Source of the DNA: Sipunculus nudus
Lineage: Eukaryota > Annelida > Sipuncula > Golfingiida > Sipunculidae
Direction of reading: 5' to 3'
Length of the DNA stretch: 64,000 nt
Assembly: GCA_026874595.1 (NCBI GenBank)
Contig: CM049314.1
Span: forward strand, 1,449,318-1,513,317
Shown: one piece after another, positions 13,801 through 23,381 of the stretch
How positions within the stretch are numbered: position 1 is the stretch's first letter
Layout of the letters: each line of letters begins with the position of its first letter
Notes under the pieces: generated by a model
The model's database searches: none
The model's input: the letters and a program-made list of their open reading frames with translations, nothing else
What the model was told of the DNA's origin: nothing
Translations under genes and position numbers: made by a program

Positions 13801-16302
13801 AAATCGGCAAGAGTAGGAATAAATAATTAAGTAATAAGTATTATGGTTAATTAATTGACAAGCTCAATAGTGCCGCCTTTGAGTAGTATATGACTTGTAA
13901 CGGGTAGATTAGAATATATTTAGCAAATTTTAAGAATAAAAGTTTAAAAACAAAAACAACGCTAAGCATGTAGGCAATCGAAAAGCCATATCCTCACACA
14001 CAAACGACGTAATGCATTTTATATGAAAATATTCAAATGTAAACAAAGGTTGATTTCATATTCTAGCATATTTAGACTACGATGGCCAATTTTGGACTTC
14101 GAAAAGCTAGTCATCTTACTTTAAAATGTTAAAGCATGATTATTGTTCTTTTTCATAGTCTTCTTTTTGACATGAAACTATCTTGTATCGTCACTTTCTT
14201 GCATTTTCTTCATAAATTGCAAGAACCAAATAGAGTGGAAAACATTTAAAACTCGCAGTTTGACTCGTATTTTTGTTTTGCAAATAAATTGCAACAGCAT
14301 AAACGAATGGTGTTAATATTTATGGGATTTCTTATAAATTGCAATGACATATTTGAATAAAAAGAACTGCTCATGTATCGTGTGATTTGTTTTTAAATTA
14401 AGTACGATTACATAAGTACCATTTAAAATACTCATACTGCAAATTTGGTAATTTTATTTCTTTATTTTTTTCCTCGGTAGGCTGGACATGTTTACATTTT
14501 GAATTACCCCGAGTTCGTTGGAAACGAGGTTCTCCCTGACAGTTCTGGCCAAGGCAAGTGTCACATCCCTTCGCCCATCTGTCTATTTTACGTGAAACCA
14601 TCAGGTGACCTTGTCCCTATAGCAATACAGTTGTACACCACGGCCGAAAAAGACGCTCCAGTGTGGACTCCAGCAGACGACACGTTGGACTGGACGCTCG
14701 CTAAAATGTGGGTCAAGCTAGCAGACGCGCATACGCACCAGTTGTTTTCGAGGCAACTTAGGTGTCACATGATTATGGAAGCTGTTGCCATTGCAACGAT
14801 GAGAAACCTGCCTTCCATGCACCCTATTTTCAAACTGCTTATTCCTCACCTGGGCGATGTCGTTGCTGTCAATGCGAACACACGCATGTCACTATACAAG
14901 GCCACGGATTTGGAGAAATTTCTCGCAGCGGGTTCACATTCTGAAAAATTCCTACGCATAGCCTACCAACGGTTCCGGTTGTCAGATTTACACGTGCCGA
15001 ATGAGTTACGTAGACGCGGGGTAGCGGAGAAGGAAAAATTACCGAACTACCATTTCAGGGACGATGCGTCTGAGCTATGGCGCATCCTGCAAAAATTTGT
15101 GCGCATCGTGGTGATGTTGCAGTACTCGGACGACAAGCATGTTAAAAATGATGAGGAGCTCCAGTCATGGATCCGAGATCTACATGACAACGGGCTTCCT
15201 CAGTGGGAGGGGGATATGGACCACGAGGTACCGAGTTCGATCCCCTCCATTGACAGACTGATTGATTTTTTGACCATCATCATTTTTACCACATCTTGCC
15301 TGCACTCCGCCCTGACAGCGGGAATGATGCATCATTACGGATTCTGTCCAAATTATCCTCCCCTGCTAAGGACAGCGCCACCTATTGTCAAAAGAAAAAT
15401 TGAAGAAAAGGATATCCACGCCGCCTTGCCAAACCGGAAGCAGACGGCCCAGATCGTTGCTGCGTGTTATACACTGGCTAAAGCTAACAGGGATGAAGTA
15501 TGTGTTTTTTTTCTTAATTTTGATAAACAGCTAAATAGGACAAAAGTTAAAAGAAATAATCGCAAATATATCATAACAACTAAATAGGACACAATGTAAA
15601 AAATTAAACACAAAGATATCATAACAGATAAATAGGACAAAATGTAAAAGATATAATCACAACTATATATTAACAGCTAAATAAGACAAAATGTAAAGGA
15701 AATAATCACAAATATACCATAACTGTTAAATAGGACAAAATGTTTAAGAAACAATCACAAATATATCATAACAGATAAATAGGACCTCATGTAGAAGAAA
15801 TAATCACAAATATATCATAACTGTCAAATAGGACAAAATGTAAAAGAAATAATCACAATTATATATTAACAGCTAAATAAGACAAAATGTAAAGGAAATA
15901 ATCACAAATATACCATAACTGTTAAATGGGACAAAATGTAAAAGAAATAATCACAATTATATATTAACAGCTTAATAAGACAAAATGTAAAGGAAATAAT
16001 CACAAATATACCATAACTGTTAAATAGGACAAAATATAAAAGAAATAATCACAAATATACCATAACTGTTAAATAGGACAAAATATAAAAGAAATAATCA
16101 CAAATATATCATAACAGATAAATAGGACCTAATGTAGAAGAAATAATTTCAAATATATCATAACTGTAAAACAGGACAAAATGTAAAAGAAATAATCACA
16201 AATATATCATAACTGTCAAATAGGACAAAATGTAAAAAAAATCACAAATATATCATAACTGTTAAATAGGACAAAATGTAAAAGAAATATTCACAATTAT
16301 AT

Positions 16303-16370
<68 letters not shown>

Positions 16371-17173
16371 CAACATGTACAAAAAATAAATCACAAATAT
16401 ATCTTAACAGCTAAATGAGACAAAATGTAAAGAAATAAACACAAATTTACCAAAACACCTAAATAGGACAAAATGTAAAGAAATATTCACAAATACAGTG
16501 AAACCTCGTTGTGTCGAAGTCGAAGGGACCCTCAGAAAACTTCGACACATCCGAGGTTCGACATAAGCGGGTTTAATTGGTTATAATTTAACTAGAGTTG
16601 TCCGGAATATCGAGCCTGTAACTTCGACATAAGCAGGGTATTCGACTTAAGCGAGTTCGACACAACGAGGTTTCACTGTATATCATAACAGCTAAATGAG
16701 ACAAAATGTAAAAGAAATAAACACAAATATACCAAAACAGCTAAATAGGACAAAATGTAAAGAAATATTCACAAATATATCATAACAGCTGAATTGGACA
16801 AAATGTAAAAGAAATAATCAGAAATATATCATAACAGTTCAATAGTAAAAAAATATAACAAATAATATTAACAAATAAGTTGATATTATTTTAATTCCGA
16901 TATTTTACCAGCTGTTTGATTGATTGAGAAAATTTTACGTTTTAAGTCGTATATCTCTGTATCTAACTAATAAAGTTTATTGTTTACCAGCTATTTCTCG
17001 GGCAGTACCCTGAAAATCACTTCTGCAGTGAGACAATCAGCGCGGCAGTGGAGGTCCTGCAGTGTGAGCTGGAGGGGCTTGGTAAAGCCATCGGGGAGAG
17101 AAACAGGGACCTGGGTGACAGTGCTTACACCTATCTGCGCCCAGAGAAAATACCCAACAGTGTCGCCATCTAG
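1653..17173 (+). CDS. Allene oxide synthase-lipoxygenase (AOS-LOX) fusion homologue, ten coding exons
   Basis: Exons (1653-1826, 6032-6310, 6725-6879, 9748-9936, 10627-11117, 11455-11573, 12476-12623, 12963-13447, 14481-15497, 16991-17173) join in phase with GT/AG introns to 3240 nt, about 1079 residues; the coral fusion is about 1066. Residues 1-395 resemble the catalase-related AOS, about 403-518 the PLAT lipid-binding domain, about 519-1079 the lipoxygenase. In corals the LOX part makes an arachidonate 8R-hydroperoxide and the AOS part turns it into an allene oxide. Here the LOX keeps iron ligands H766, H955 and C-terminal I1079, but R771 and T959 stand at the other two. The AOS keeps distal H96, but has C95, R166, T377 and H381 where coral has T66, N137, R349 and Y353. 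Homology is clear. Catalytic activity is doubtful: a pseudoenzyme, an altered enzyme or an early pseudogene are all possible. AATAAA lies at 17182. Confidence 0.9.
2293..2500 (+). mobile_element. tRNA-derived SINE, family A, copy 1
   Basis: The tRNA-like head GTGGCTCACGGGAAGAGCGC (box A type) is followed by a perfect box B, GGTTCGAATC, at 2344-2353. A core follows with CCCAGGGTGAGCGCTCTGC, CAACAGCCG and TTTTGGGGGTTCCTC. The same core recurs in reverse orientation at about 25.2-25.4 kb, which shows it is a dispersed family. It lies in intron 1 of the AOS-LOX gene, directly before the 52-bp array. Confidence 0.8.
2510..5590. repeat. 52-bp tandem array with 104-bp higher-order organisation
   Basis: Nearly 60 head-to-tail 52-bp units of two alternating types: GTGCTATACTTTATGAAGCAC and GTGCTTAAATTTACGAAGCAC, each followed by a related tail. 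Each unit opens with a short inverted repeat (GTGCT..AGCAC or GTGCTT..AAGCAC). The array decays at its 3' edge (5480-5590). It occupies much of intron 1 of the AOS-LOX gene. Confidence 0.95.
5591..6031. other. Rest of AOS-LOX intron 1
   Basis: Unique-looking AT-rich intron sequence between the satellite array and exon 2. No element recognised. Confidence 0.5.
6032..6310 (+). CDS. AOS-LOX exon 2, haem distal side of the AOS domain
   Basis: 93 codons, phase 0 on both sides. It contains CHPRGVGGSG: the His (codon 6143-6145) matches the distal His67 of coral AOS and the Cys before it replaces Thr66. It also holds FPEHEFF and RHSNASFEDDA, both strongly conserved in the coral enzyme. The donor is AAG|GTTGGT. 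Confidence 0.9.
6725..6879 (+). CDS. AOS-LOX exon 3
   Basis: Encodes GDTDQGSPLDLILRTGR and onward, matching the coral stretch that includes Asn137. At that position this protein has Arg (codon 6767-6769). The acceptor is TTTTTCAG and the donor AA|GTAGGT, leaving two bases for the next exon. Confidence 0.88.
7590..7870. repeat. Poly(G)/poly(C)-rich block in intron 3
   Basis: A G tract of more than ten bases follows GGATCCC near 7610, then C tracts near 7643, 7665 and 7831, with GGATTCCCCTGGAC in between. The alternation of G and C runs gives strong inverted-repeat potential. It could be a degenerate transposable element flanked by GGATCC-like motifs; the family is not identified. Confidence 0.6.
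8205..9185. repeat. 82-bp tandem repeat array in AOS-LOX intron 3
   Basis: About twelve copies of a unit beginning GTACAATCATTACATTATTA and ending GATACAGTGCTGATATGT. Copies are nearly identical, with a few point changes and small indels (for example near 8660-8695), implying recent expansion or homogenisation. Confidence 0.95.
9748..9936 (+). CDS. AOS-LOX exon 4
   Basis: 63 codons of the AOS domain, including a HMRREP...YHDQIYHSHV stretch like the catalase-family helical segment in coral AOS. The acceptor is TTTTAG. The donor TATG|GTATGT leaves TG, completed to Trp by the first base of the next exon. Confidence 0.88.
10627..11117 (+). CDS. AOS-LOX exon 5, end of AOS domain and start of PLAT
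   Basis: Encodes YLRKEYTERI..GPVKY, which aligns with coral AOS, then the region of the proximal haem ligand. Without gaps from the PPS/PAS motif onward, coral Arg349 falls on Thr (10958-10960) and coral Tyr353 on His (10970-10972). A charged, low-conservation linker follows, then TYSVTIETGNEKNAGNDSTV, the first PLAT strands. Confidence 0.9.
11455..11573 (+). CDS. AOS-LOX exon 6, PLAT domain
   Basis: Encodes GTEGRTGPICLENVLHHF and VGDMITVQ, matching coral GAKGRTDYLKLDKWFHNDF and DVGDIQLIE. The donor is CAG|GTAAAC. The minisatellite in the next intron starts at this donor and resembles it. Confidence 0.9.
11574..12272. repeat. 44-bp minisatellite with alternating variants in AOS-LOX intron 6
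   Basis: About sixteen 44-bp units of TGAGCGTGACCGATCA..CAGACATGATCAGAGTGCTG. Two variants, CACCATATAYCAG and CATTATGTCTCAG, mostly alternate, giving an 88-bp higher order. The first unit merges into the exon 6 donor: exon ATATGATCACAGTGCAG followed by intron GTAAACATGACCGATCACC resembles the unit. Confidence 0.95.
12476..12623 (+). CDS. AOS-LOX exon 7, end of PLAT domain
   Basis: Encodes STYSEWLIEYVTITEKNSKK and FHGYGWLTTHEPTFILR, corresponding to the final PLAT strands (WFVNRVIVISS and the CFRWV region in coral). The acceptor is TTTTCTTAG and the donor GAAG|GTATCC. Confidence 0.88.
12963..13447 (+). CDS. AOS-LOX exon 8, N-terminal LOX region
   Basis: About 162 codons with LPRDARFKDEKQSD, FGRQFLNGVHPLRLTRV and YLDRGLTLHEEID, standard conserved blocks of animal lipoxygenases. 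The true exon ends at GAC|GTATGT (13447); the reading frame simply runs on into the intron to 13570. Confidence 0.92.
13448..14480. other. AOS-LOX intron 8, nothing recognised
   Basis: AT-rich, unique-looking intron without recognisable repeats, RNA gene or extra exon. Confidence 0.5.
14481..15497 (+). CDS. AOS-LOX exon 9, LOX catalytic core
   Basis: 339 codons. Contains WTLAKMWVKLADAHTHQLFS, where the first iron His (14736-14738) is kept and the ligand five residues later is Arg (14751-14753). RNLPSMHPIFKLLIPH, SWIRDLHDNG and VPSSI are conserved. In CLHSALT the His ligand (15303-15305) is kept and the ligand four residues later is Thr (15315-15317). HHYGFCPNYPPLLRTAPP follows as in other lipoxygenases. 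Confidence 0.92.
16307..16367. repeat. (AT)n microsatellite
   Basis: About 60 bases of pure AT dinucleotide inside the 49-bp array, probably grown from the ATATAT motif already in the unit. Confidence 0.95.
16496..16678. mobile_element. Pogo/Tigger-type MITE with TA target duplication
   Basis: 183-bp element with long terminal inverted repeats: CAGTGAAACCTCGTTGTGTC at the left and GACACAACGAGGTTTCACTG at the right, perfect over 20 bases. It is flanked by TA on both sides (16494-16495 and 16679-16680). Subterminal TTCGACATAAGC motifs also repeat. There is no coding capacity. CAGTGAAACCTCG-type ends and TA duplication fit the Tc1/mariner-pogo group. Confidence 0.85.
16991..17173 (+). CDS. AOS-LOX exon 10, C-terminus
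   Basis: Begins LFLGQYPE after a TTTACCAG acceptor and ends RPEKIPNSVAI-stop. The C-terminal Ile is the carboxylate iron ligand of lipoxygenases. The final helix and the IPN(S/G)xAI ending match coral 8R-LOX. Confidence 0.92.
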   Translation, partial: LFLGQYPENHFCSETISAAVEVLQCELEGLGKAIGERNRDLGDSAYTYLRPEKIPNSVAI

Positions 17174-17181
17174 CAGACGAA

Positions 17182-17187
17182 AATAAA
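17182..17187 (+). promoter_or_regulatory. Candidate polyadenylation signal of the AOS-LOX gene
   Basis: AATAAA begins nine bases after the stop codon. That is unusually close, so a later site, for example the ATTAAA near 17357, may be used instead. Confidence 0.35.
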
Positions 17188-17189
17188 TT

Positions 17190-18480
17190 TGTTGGTGCGC
17201 CTGTTCAAAATGATATAATGAAAGTGATCAAACATCGTGGCTTCTCATTTATCTCTACAGGGCTCCTTTTCCGTTTTGAAGTTTTGAATTTTGTTTACTA
17301 GGATATATTATTAACTGCATTATGTGCGGGTATCTCATTTGTTTATGTAAAGTATAAATTAAAGAGAAATGTTGATATATGACATCAACATAATAATAAC
17401 TAAAATATGTATATATGTATTTACTTATGTATTTAATTTACTTTCTATATATATTAGGTTTGTAGGATAATTTTTTATGCTTCTTTTGTTGGTACTCTAT
17501 CAGGTGATGCTAAAGGCAAGATCGTAATGTAAAAACAAAACTGAGGTATGGGGCATATTTAACCACTGACAAAATGTAGAAAATTGCATGTTACAAATCC
17601 CAGATAATGTTTTTAACGCATTTATCTTCCAAGAATCCGAACTATTTGAAAGACGTATCAGAGCAGGCTGGTTGTTAGTAATTATGTTAGCCACAAACAT
17701 ATGTAAAATAAAACGTAATTCCACGCCTGAGTCTTTGTTAGTGCCGAACCTTTGTACTGGCTTATATTCCGTACTAGATGAACATGACAATCGGAGAACC
17801 ATAAGTTAGTTATATAATTTGAACCGATGCAGATTATAGCAAGTGATCTTTAAAGAATATAAATTTCCCAAACGGTACTAAAATTACACTGAGCAATTTA
17901 CCAACTACAATATTTAGCATTGTTTGAAGGCAACATTGGATAGAGTAAAATTGTGAATTACACACACTGTTCAATTTTTATCAATCCATAGTTACGACCT
18001 ATGTTTAATCACATCACAATGAATAATCAAATTAAAATATATCTATATGAAATGTGTCATATTTTGTGTATTTTAATACATTATAATCAAAAACATACTA
18101 GCAATATAACATAATAATCTGGTAGTTTGGCACAAGGAATATGGGATCTAAATTTCAGTAAGGAGCTGACAGCACGTATGTTGACCTGATCTGACAACAA
18201 AGAGACAGTTGTACTAATGCTGTTCGCAAACTAATATGTATGTGTATGACTTTGTTTTCAACTTCTGTTGGTTGAATTTCAAAACAATGCAGGAAATCTT
18301 GGATTTTAAAATTTCTTCATTTCTTCAAAGCTTGATTTCAACATATGCCATGGAAACTTTTTCAGAGATATACGTGTTTCCAACACTATACGAGTGGGAG
18401 AGCACGTTTTGACCGGCGAGCGAGCCAGCGGATGAATATGTGTGCAATGTATTAGCAACGGTAACATGAAGCACGGTAAA
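17190..18480. other. Intergenic DNA 3' of the AOS-LOX gene
   Basis: AT-rich. No gene, RNA or clear repeat recognised; short open frames here lack family resemblance and are probably chance. Confidence 0.4.
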
Positions 18481-18534
18481 TGAAGCGTGGGAATGAATCA
18501 TTGCATCTGTCATATCCGAATGCACGATACAAGT

Positions 18535-18700
18535 GGGGGCCTGGATAAGAGTCGATGGGTAAAACGCTCGGCGCTCTCCACTCTCGACCCGGGTTCGAAC
18601 CCCATCGTGGCTATGAGAGTTTGCTATAGTTTGCAAAACACCACTTGCAAAGCCCTGGCTTATCTGACTTGCTGTCAGATGCCCTTCTTGAATTTGTTTT
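18535..18700 (+). mobile_element. tRNA-derived SINE, family B, copy 1
   Basis: Head with GATGGGTAAAACGCTCGGCG and box B GGTTCGAACC at 18592-18601, then CATCGTGGCTATGAGAGTTTG. The same order and sequence recur at 49645-49790, so this is a repeat family rather than a tRNA gene. No 7-bp acceptor stem can be paired. Confidence 0.7.
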
Positions 18701-18860
18701 GATTATTTTGGCGGGTCCCCACATATTATAAACACGTTGATATAAACAAAATAAGCCACCTGTGTGCGGTGATATCCATGTTTTCTGGTCTTTATTTATA
18801 AAAGCTCCAAGGGATTACCTTTAGTTTACCTTTAGCACCTTAATATCATTCAAAAGTAGC
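18700..18860 (+). repeat. Dispersed repeat R1, copy 1
   Basis: GATTATTTTGGCGGGTCCCC...TATAAACACG...TTTTCTGGTCTTTATTTATAAAAG...CAAGGGATTACCTTTAG..TAGCACCTTAATAT. The same blocks in the same order occur at 41363-41535 just upstream of fucosyltransferase copy 1. Type of element unknown. Confidence 0.65.
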
Positions 18861-19999
18861 GCCACCGAGTGTAAAAAATGAAAACGACTATTGTCAGACA
18901 ACTCTACATCGAGCTGCATAACGCCACCTAGTAATGCAAGTACAAGCTTATCTGTAGATGAAACCATGTGAGCTTCAATTTGAACAGGCGAATTGTCAAA
19001 AATATAATTCAATGTTTTCCTTCTGTAAAAAATCCGTAGCCACACACAATTCTAGTAAATGCTTTTCAGCATTGAAATAAAAATCTCCACAATCGTGACA
19101 CAGTACTTTTTCTGAAGAGTCAATATTATTGAAATTGATGAGTATATTAGCCATATATCTAAACGCTGGTGACGATAAAAGAAACCGTTCAACCGGAACT
19201 GCATAGAAGTCACTTAGACTGATATCATCACGACATCTAACCTCAGCTGCTACGTTTTCATGACGTTCCTCAATTTACTATCTCCATAGCAATTTGTATG
19301 GAAATACGTGCATGACATACTCCAGTAAGGTATATTTGCTCAGAATACGCACGATATCTGATATAAACCTCAATTTTATATTAGTGTTTTGAAGGATATA
19401 ATACATAAATCTGTACACTATAAGTTTTATGCACGAATTTGAACCATCTAGACGTAATAAATTGCCCATGAAAAGAAGCGTTGCCTTGTCAATAAATGAC
19501 TCCAAGCCAGGCATACCAACCATTGCGAGAGCCATATCGGACTCTCGGACCAAAACCTTCCGCTGTCGTTATACAGTATCTGTGAAATCTTTCTAGTTTT
19601 ATTGAATCTGTTCGTTTCAAGTTGCTCCAAAGTTTACAACCGAATAGTGCACCTGGAACAACTACTTGTTATAATGTACCATACTGGTTTTTGGATTTAA
19701 ACCTCGTGGTCTAACGCCTGAGCCGGTTAGAGGGAGAACAAACCTTTTCCTCGCCTACAAGCCCTCGTTGCGGCATATGTACACATCAAACCCGCCTGTA
19801 GCGACACGCCTAAATGAATATGGTTTATATCCTGTTTGATGGTGTCTCTCCCCAGATACCAGTTTCTCTGAGTGCATAAATGTTGAAATCTACCTTTGAT
19901 TCTCCAAAAACCATCACCACGGACTTTTTAGTCTTAAACACAGTGCGCCAATCACGGTTGTAATCGTATAGACATTTATCATTTGTTATGGTGATCCAA

Positions 20000-20312
20000 A
20001 ATTGTTTTGCAACTCTATCAACAAAACGTCTATGTATTTAAGAAACAACCATGGAGAAAGTACACCCCATTGGCGCACGGCCCGTTTGATGTTAAACCAT
20101 CTGCTTGTACAACCATCGACCATCACGGAGCTAGTCATAACACCCTGTCTAGCAATTTTGTATAATAGACCCTCATGCCATACGGTGTCGAAAGCCTTTT
20201 GAGTGTAACATAAATATACATTCGACCGTTTTAACTTGCAATGCAAAACAACTTCCTGAATAACAAAGGACGCATGAAGGGAGCTCATTTGTTTTTGATA
20301 AGCAAATTGCAA
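20000..20312 (-). pseudogene. Reverse transcriptase fragment of the minus-strand LINE
   Basis: About 108 codons with FAYQKQMSS, YTQKAFDTVWHEGL and GVLSPWLFLKYIDVLL, corresponding to RT motifs before the catalytic YADD block. The next block is lost to frame damage. Non-functional. Confidence 0.8.
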
Positions 20313-21150
20313 GTTATCCGGAAATTCCAGCTGAGCTTACCTAATAAATTTCATTAATCTATTTAGAATCAGTTTTCGAAAACCTTTTAATGACAGGTAA
20401 TAATGTGATTCCTCTGTACATGCCAAGGCTAGTAGCACTCAAATTGACCTTAAGGATGGTAACGATAAGCCCTCATTTTAAGTTGATAGGTATTTCCTCT
20501 TTTTCCAACATAAATAAAATAGGTGGCACAAGTGCACGTTCAAAGCCAACCTCCATATTTTAGATGCTCACTGGACAATTTGTCCCAACCGCCAACTTAA
20601 CCAGCCTTTAGTGAATTAATTGCTACAAAAATTTCCCTTAATGTGAACTTCGTATCCAAAAATGGATTCAGATGAAGGAATGATTCTCTATATATGCTAC
20701 CACATTCCTCTCTGATCTTATCACCGAAAATTTATCTCGCCTAAATTTGATGACACTTTTCAATTAGCTTTGCCCTTGCGTTTTCGTTTAACGACTGCCA
20801 AAAAATCGTTAACGTCTACTTCAGAATTTCTCCCCAAATCTTCAAAAAGCTCATGTTCAAGACTTGTGTGGACATATCCCATCGCACATCTGAATTTGCG
20901 TTTGGCTTTCTTATATTCAGTATAAACCACACAATAATAACACCTGGGCCTGCCAACCATTAACCATTACTTCATTTTTTCTCTCATTATATCATGTAAT
21001 GGTTTTGCTATTTCTTTCCACTTTGGCTTTAGACATTTTCTAAATTTTCTGGCTGAAACTGTACACTACCCCACCCTTTGCAATACCTCAATAATTGTAT
21101 TACAGTATAAATTTATATACCACAAGTATGATTATTCTTAGTCGCTTTTG

Positions 21151-21954
21151 TTAACCTATCCAGTTCCTCTGCAAATACATTGGTACAACCTTCACGTATT
21201 TCTTCATTCTCGAGTCAGGAGTAGGCTGAGAAATAGTGACATTCTTTGTGTGAAATTTCACTGGTAATTTTGATAACACTGCTATAAGTAAGTGATCAGA
21301 GGTGTTCAATTCGTGCTCTTCATAAACACATGATGCTGAAATAAAAGATTCCAAAGTAGATCTACTGTAGTAAGATGTCGTTATATAGGTGTATTTTGGA
21401 CCAAAGCATGATTTACTACATGTAGTTGATATCATACTTACCTCATTTATAAAATCTTGTATCACACGTTCTCTGCCAGGGCAACTGGCACCCTGAGACA
21501 AACTACAGTTTAAGCCACCCATAATGATTACATGTAAGATTTCTACTTTTTCTGTTTACTCTCTCATACTATTATTATGCGCTCGGCAAGTAAACCTAAA
21601 ATATTCATAGTGAGAGATTATTTGCTTTTGTCACCTGAATACGATAACAAAATCCAAAGTATCATTTTTACGATAACTAATTGTTCATACAGTGCCTGTA
21701 ATAGATTCCCTCCACATTAGACAAACTCCCCCCTTCCCCCGTCGGTAAGGATCCAGTGGATTTAAAGTAATATCCGCTACCCCCACCGCGTCAAAGTCAA
21801 GGTGAATGGTTTTAATAACCCAGTTGAAATAACCATTTCTCTGACAAACCTCCATTGAAAACATCTGAATCATCAAGGACATTAGATAAGAATAAAACAT
21901 TTGCCGTTGTACCTCTACAATAGTAAGATACCAACTGCAAGCCATCCAGGTCAT
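21151..21954 (-). pseudogene. Endonuclease fragments of the minus-strand LINE
   Basis: Two open stretches (21954-21685 and 21522-21151) carry RRGKGGVCLMWRESI and ELNTSDHLLIAVLSK, the central GG(V/I) and terminal SDH motifs of APE-type endonucleases. They are separated by stops and frame changes. Confidence 0.7.
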
Positions 21955-22181
21955 CCATAGAATATAGATTCATTTTATTTTAATATTTAAGTCTATAGAG
22001 TAATAATTTTTTACCGTTTTCTACTTATCTTCAGTACTCAGATGACCTTTTCCAGACGCCATCGCCTTAGGTAAACGCCTATAGGCCAAAATCTCTCTCG
22101 CTCTCCTGTCGAGCAATTTGAAAGGTACACCCGTAATTTAGCACATTCGACGCTGATATCTTTCCATTGAACATCTTAACA

Positions 22182-23381
22182 TCAACTGCTTCCACCCCTA
22201 ACATGCAAGTATTTAACTATAACTTCATTAGTAACAGAGTCCTCTATTTTGCCAACATTAAAGTCCATCAAATTTTTCCCGGATTGTCCATATTCTCTGT
22301 GCACGGTGTAGCGTCGACGGTGGTCGTATCCACGATTCTCCCTGTCAGCGTTTGATGCCCCTGATCCACCGGAAACTGCAGGCATAGAACCTTCACTATC
22401 ATGTGAATATTTAGGTCTCTTAGATGCTACAGTACCTGACGTTCCAGTGCTACCTCGAGACTCGGTGGAACCGCGTATATTAGAAGCGTGATACTCTTCG
22501 TTTTCAATCACAATCGCCTGTTCAAAGGCATCAACTTTATCATATTCCTTCGCTGGAACTACCAGACGCATTCTACACATTTGTCCGGCCACCCATCACC
22601 GCTTTTGCGAATCGTTTATTCGACCATGCCCAAAAATCACTTTCGATGTTACTCATTCTACCCCTGGGAAATTTTACAGAAGATATTGTGAACCCTGTTT
22701 TATTGACAAATTCTTTTGAATCTGTTTCCAATTATCTTAACCTCTAAAGAATTTGTTTTACATCATTTGTGATACGCAGACCATCTTTGTTATTCTCTTT
22801 TCTCTGCTCTTCACACTTTCGCACAGACTCATTTAACACCCGACCCTGTGTTGCTGTTTCGTCGTTTAAACTGATAATAGAGCTATTCATAGTATTCTAA
22901 GTCTGATTCATATTCTCAACAGTTTCATACAACTGAACAATGGCCTTGTCTTTATTGTTAATTACTTGTCTCTGTTCAGTCTCAGTTTCATTGAAAATTT
23001 CTTTTAGTTTTACATTCTCTAAACGCATATCATCAAATATTACAGCGTGGCGGGCTAGAATATCAGCAATGGAAATGTCAGTTAGCACTTCTCCGTTTGA
23101 ATTATTATCAGGATATGACACCGATTGCTTAGGCTGATGCTTTTGGGGGCATTTATACGAACTTAATGCTGAGGAAAGTTCATCTTGGCGCGTCTGACAG
23201 GAACAAACACAAATTTATTTATTAGAGATCCACCTGGAAAATTTGGTTTATCTTTGGCCAGCGCAAATATTTTATTCCTCAATTCCTGTAATTTATCAGC
23301 ATCATTTCGGACAATGTTCACTGATCTATGAATCACGTCCTCTCTTGGATTAATACTCACATCAATCAATAAATCATCCAA
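22182..23381 (-). pseudogene. ORF1-like region of the minus-strand LINE
   Basis: Three open pieces: 23381-23163 (HRSVNIVRNDADKLQELRNK), 23121-22897 (acidic, probable coiled coil) and 22592-22182 (Ser/Gly-rich, basic patch NRGYDHRRRYTVHREY). Their order upstream of the endonuclease fits a LINE ORF1, but no domain is recognised with confidence. Confidence 0.5.

Larger units (their letters stand above)
15525..16860. repeat. 49-bp AT-rich minisatellite in AOS-LOX intron 9
   Basis: Degenerate head-to-tail units of about 49 bp, AAATAGGACAAAATGTAAAA plus GAAATAATCACAAATATATC plus ATAACTGTT. It begins within 30 bases of the exon 9 donor and is interrupted by an (AT)n run (about 16307-16367) and by a MITE (16496-16678). 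Confidence 0.92.

Noticed and set aside
17500-17809. Open frames of 73 and 100 codons on opposite strands 3' of the AOS-LOX gene
   Set aside because: No recognisable features and no splice or conservation support.
18592-18601. Box B as evidence of a true tRNA gene
   Set aside because: No acceptor stem can be paired and the same sequence recurs at 49.7 kb; it is a SINE.
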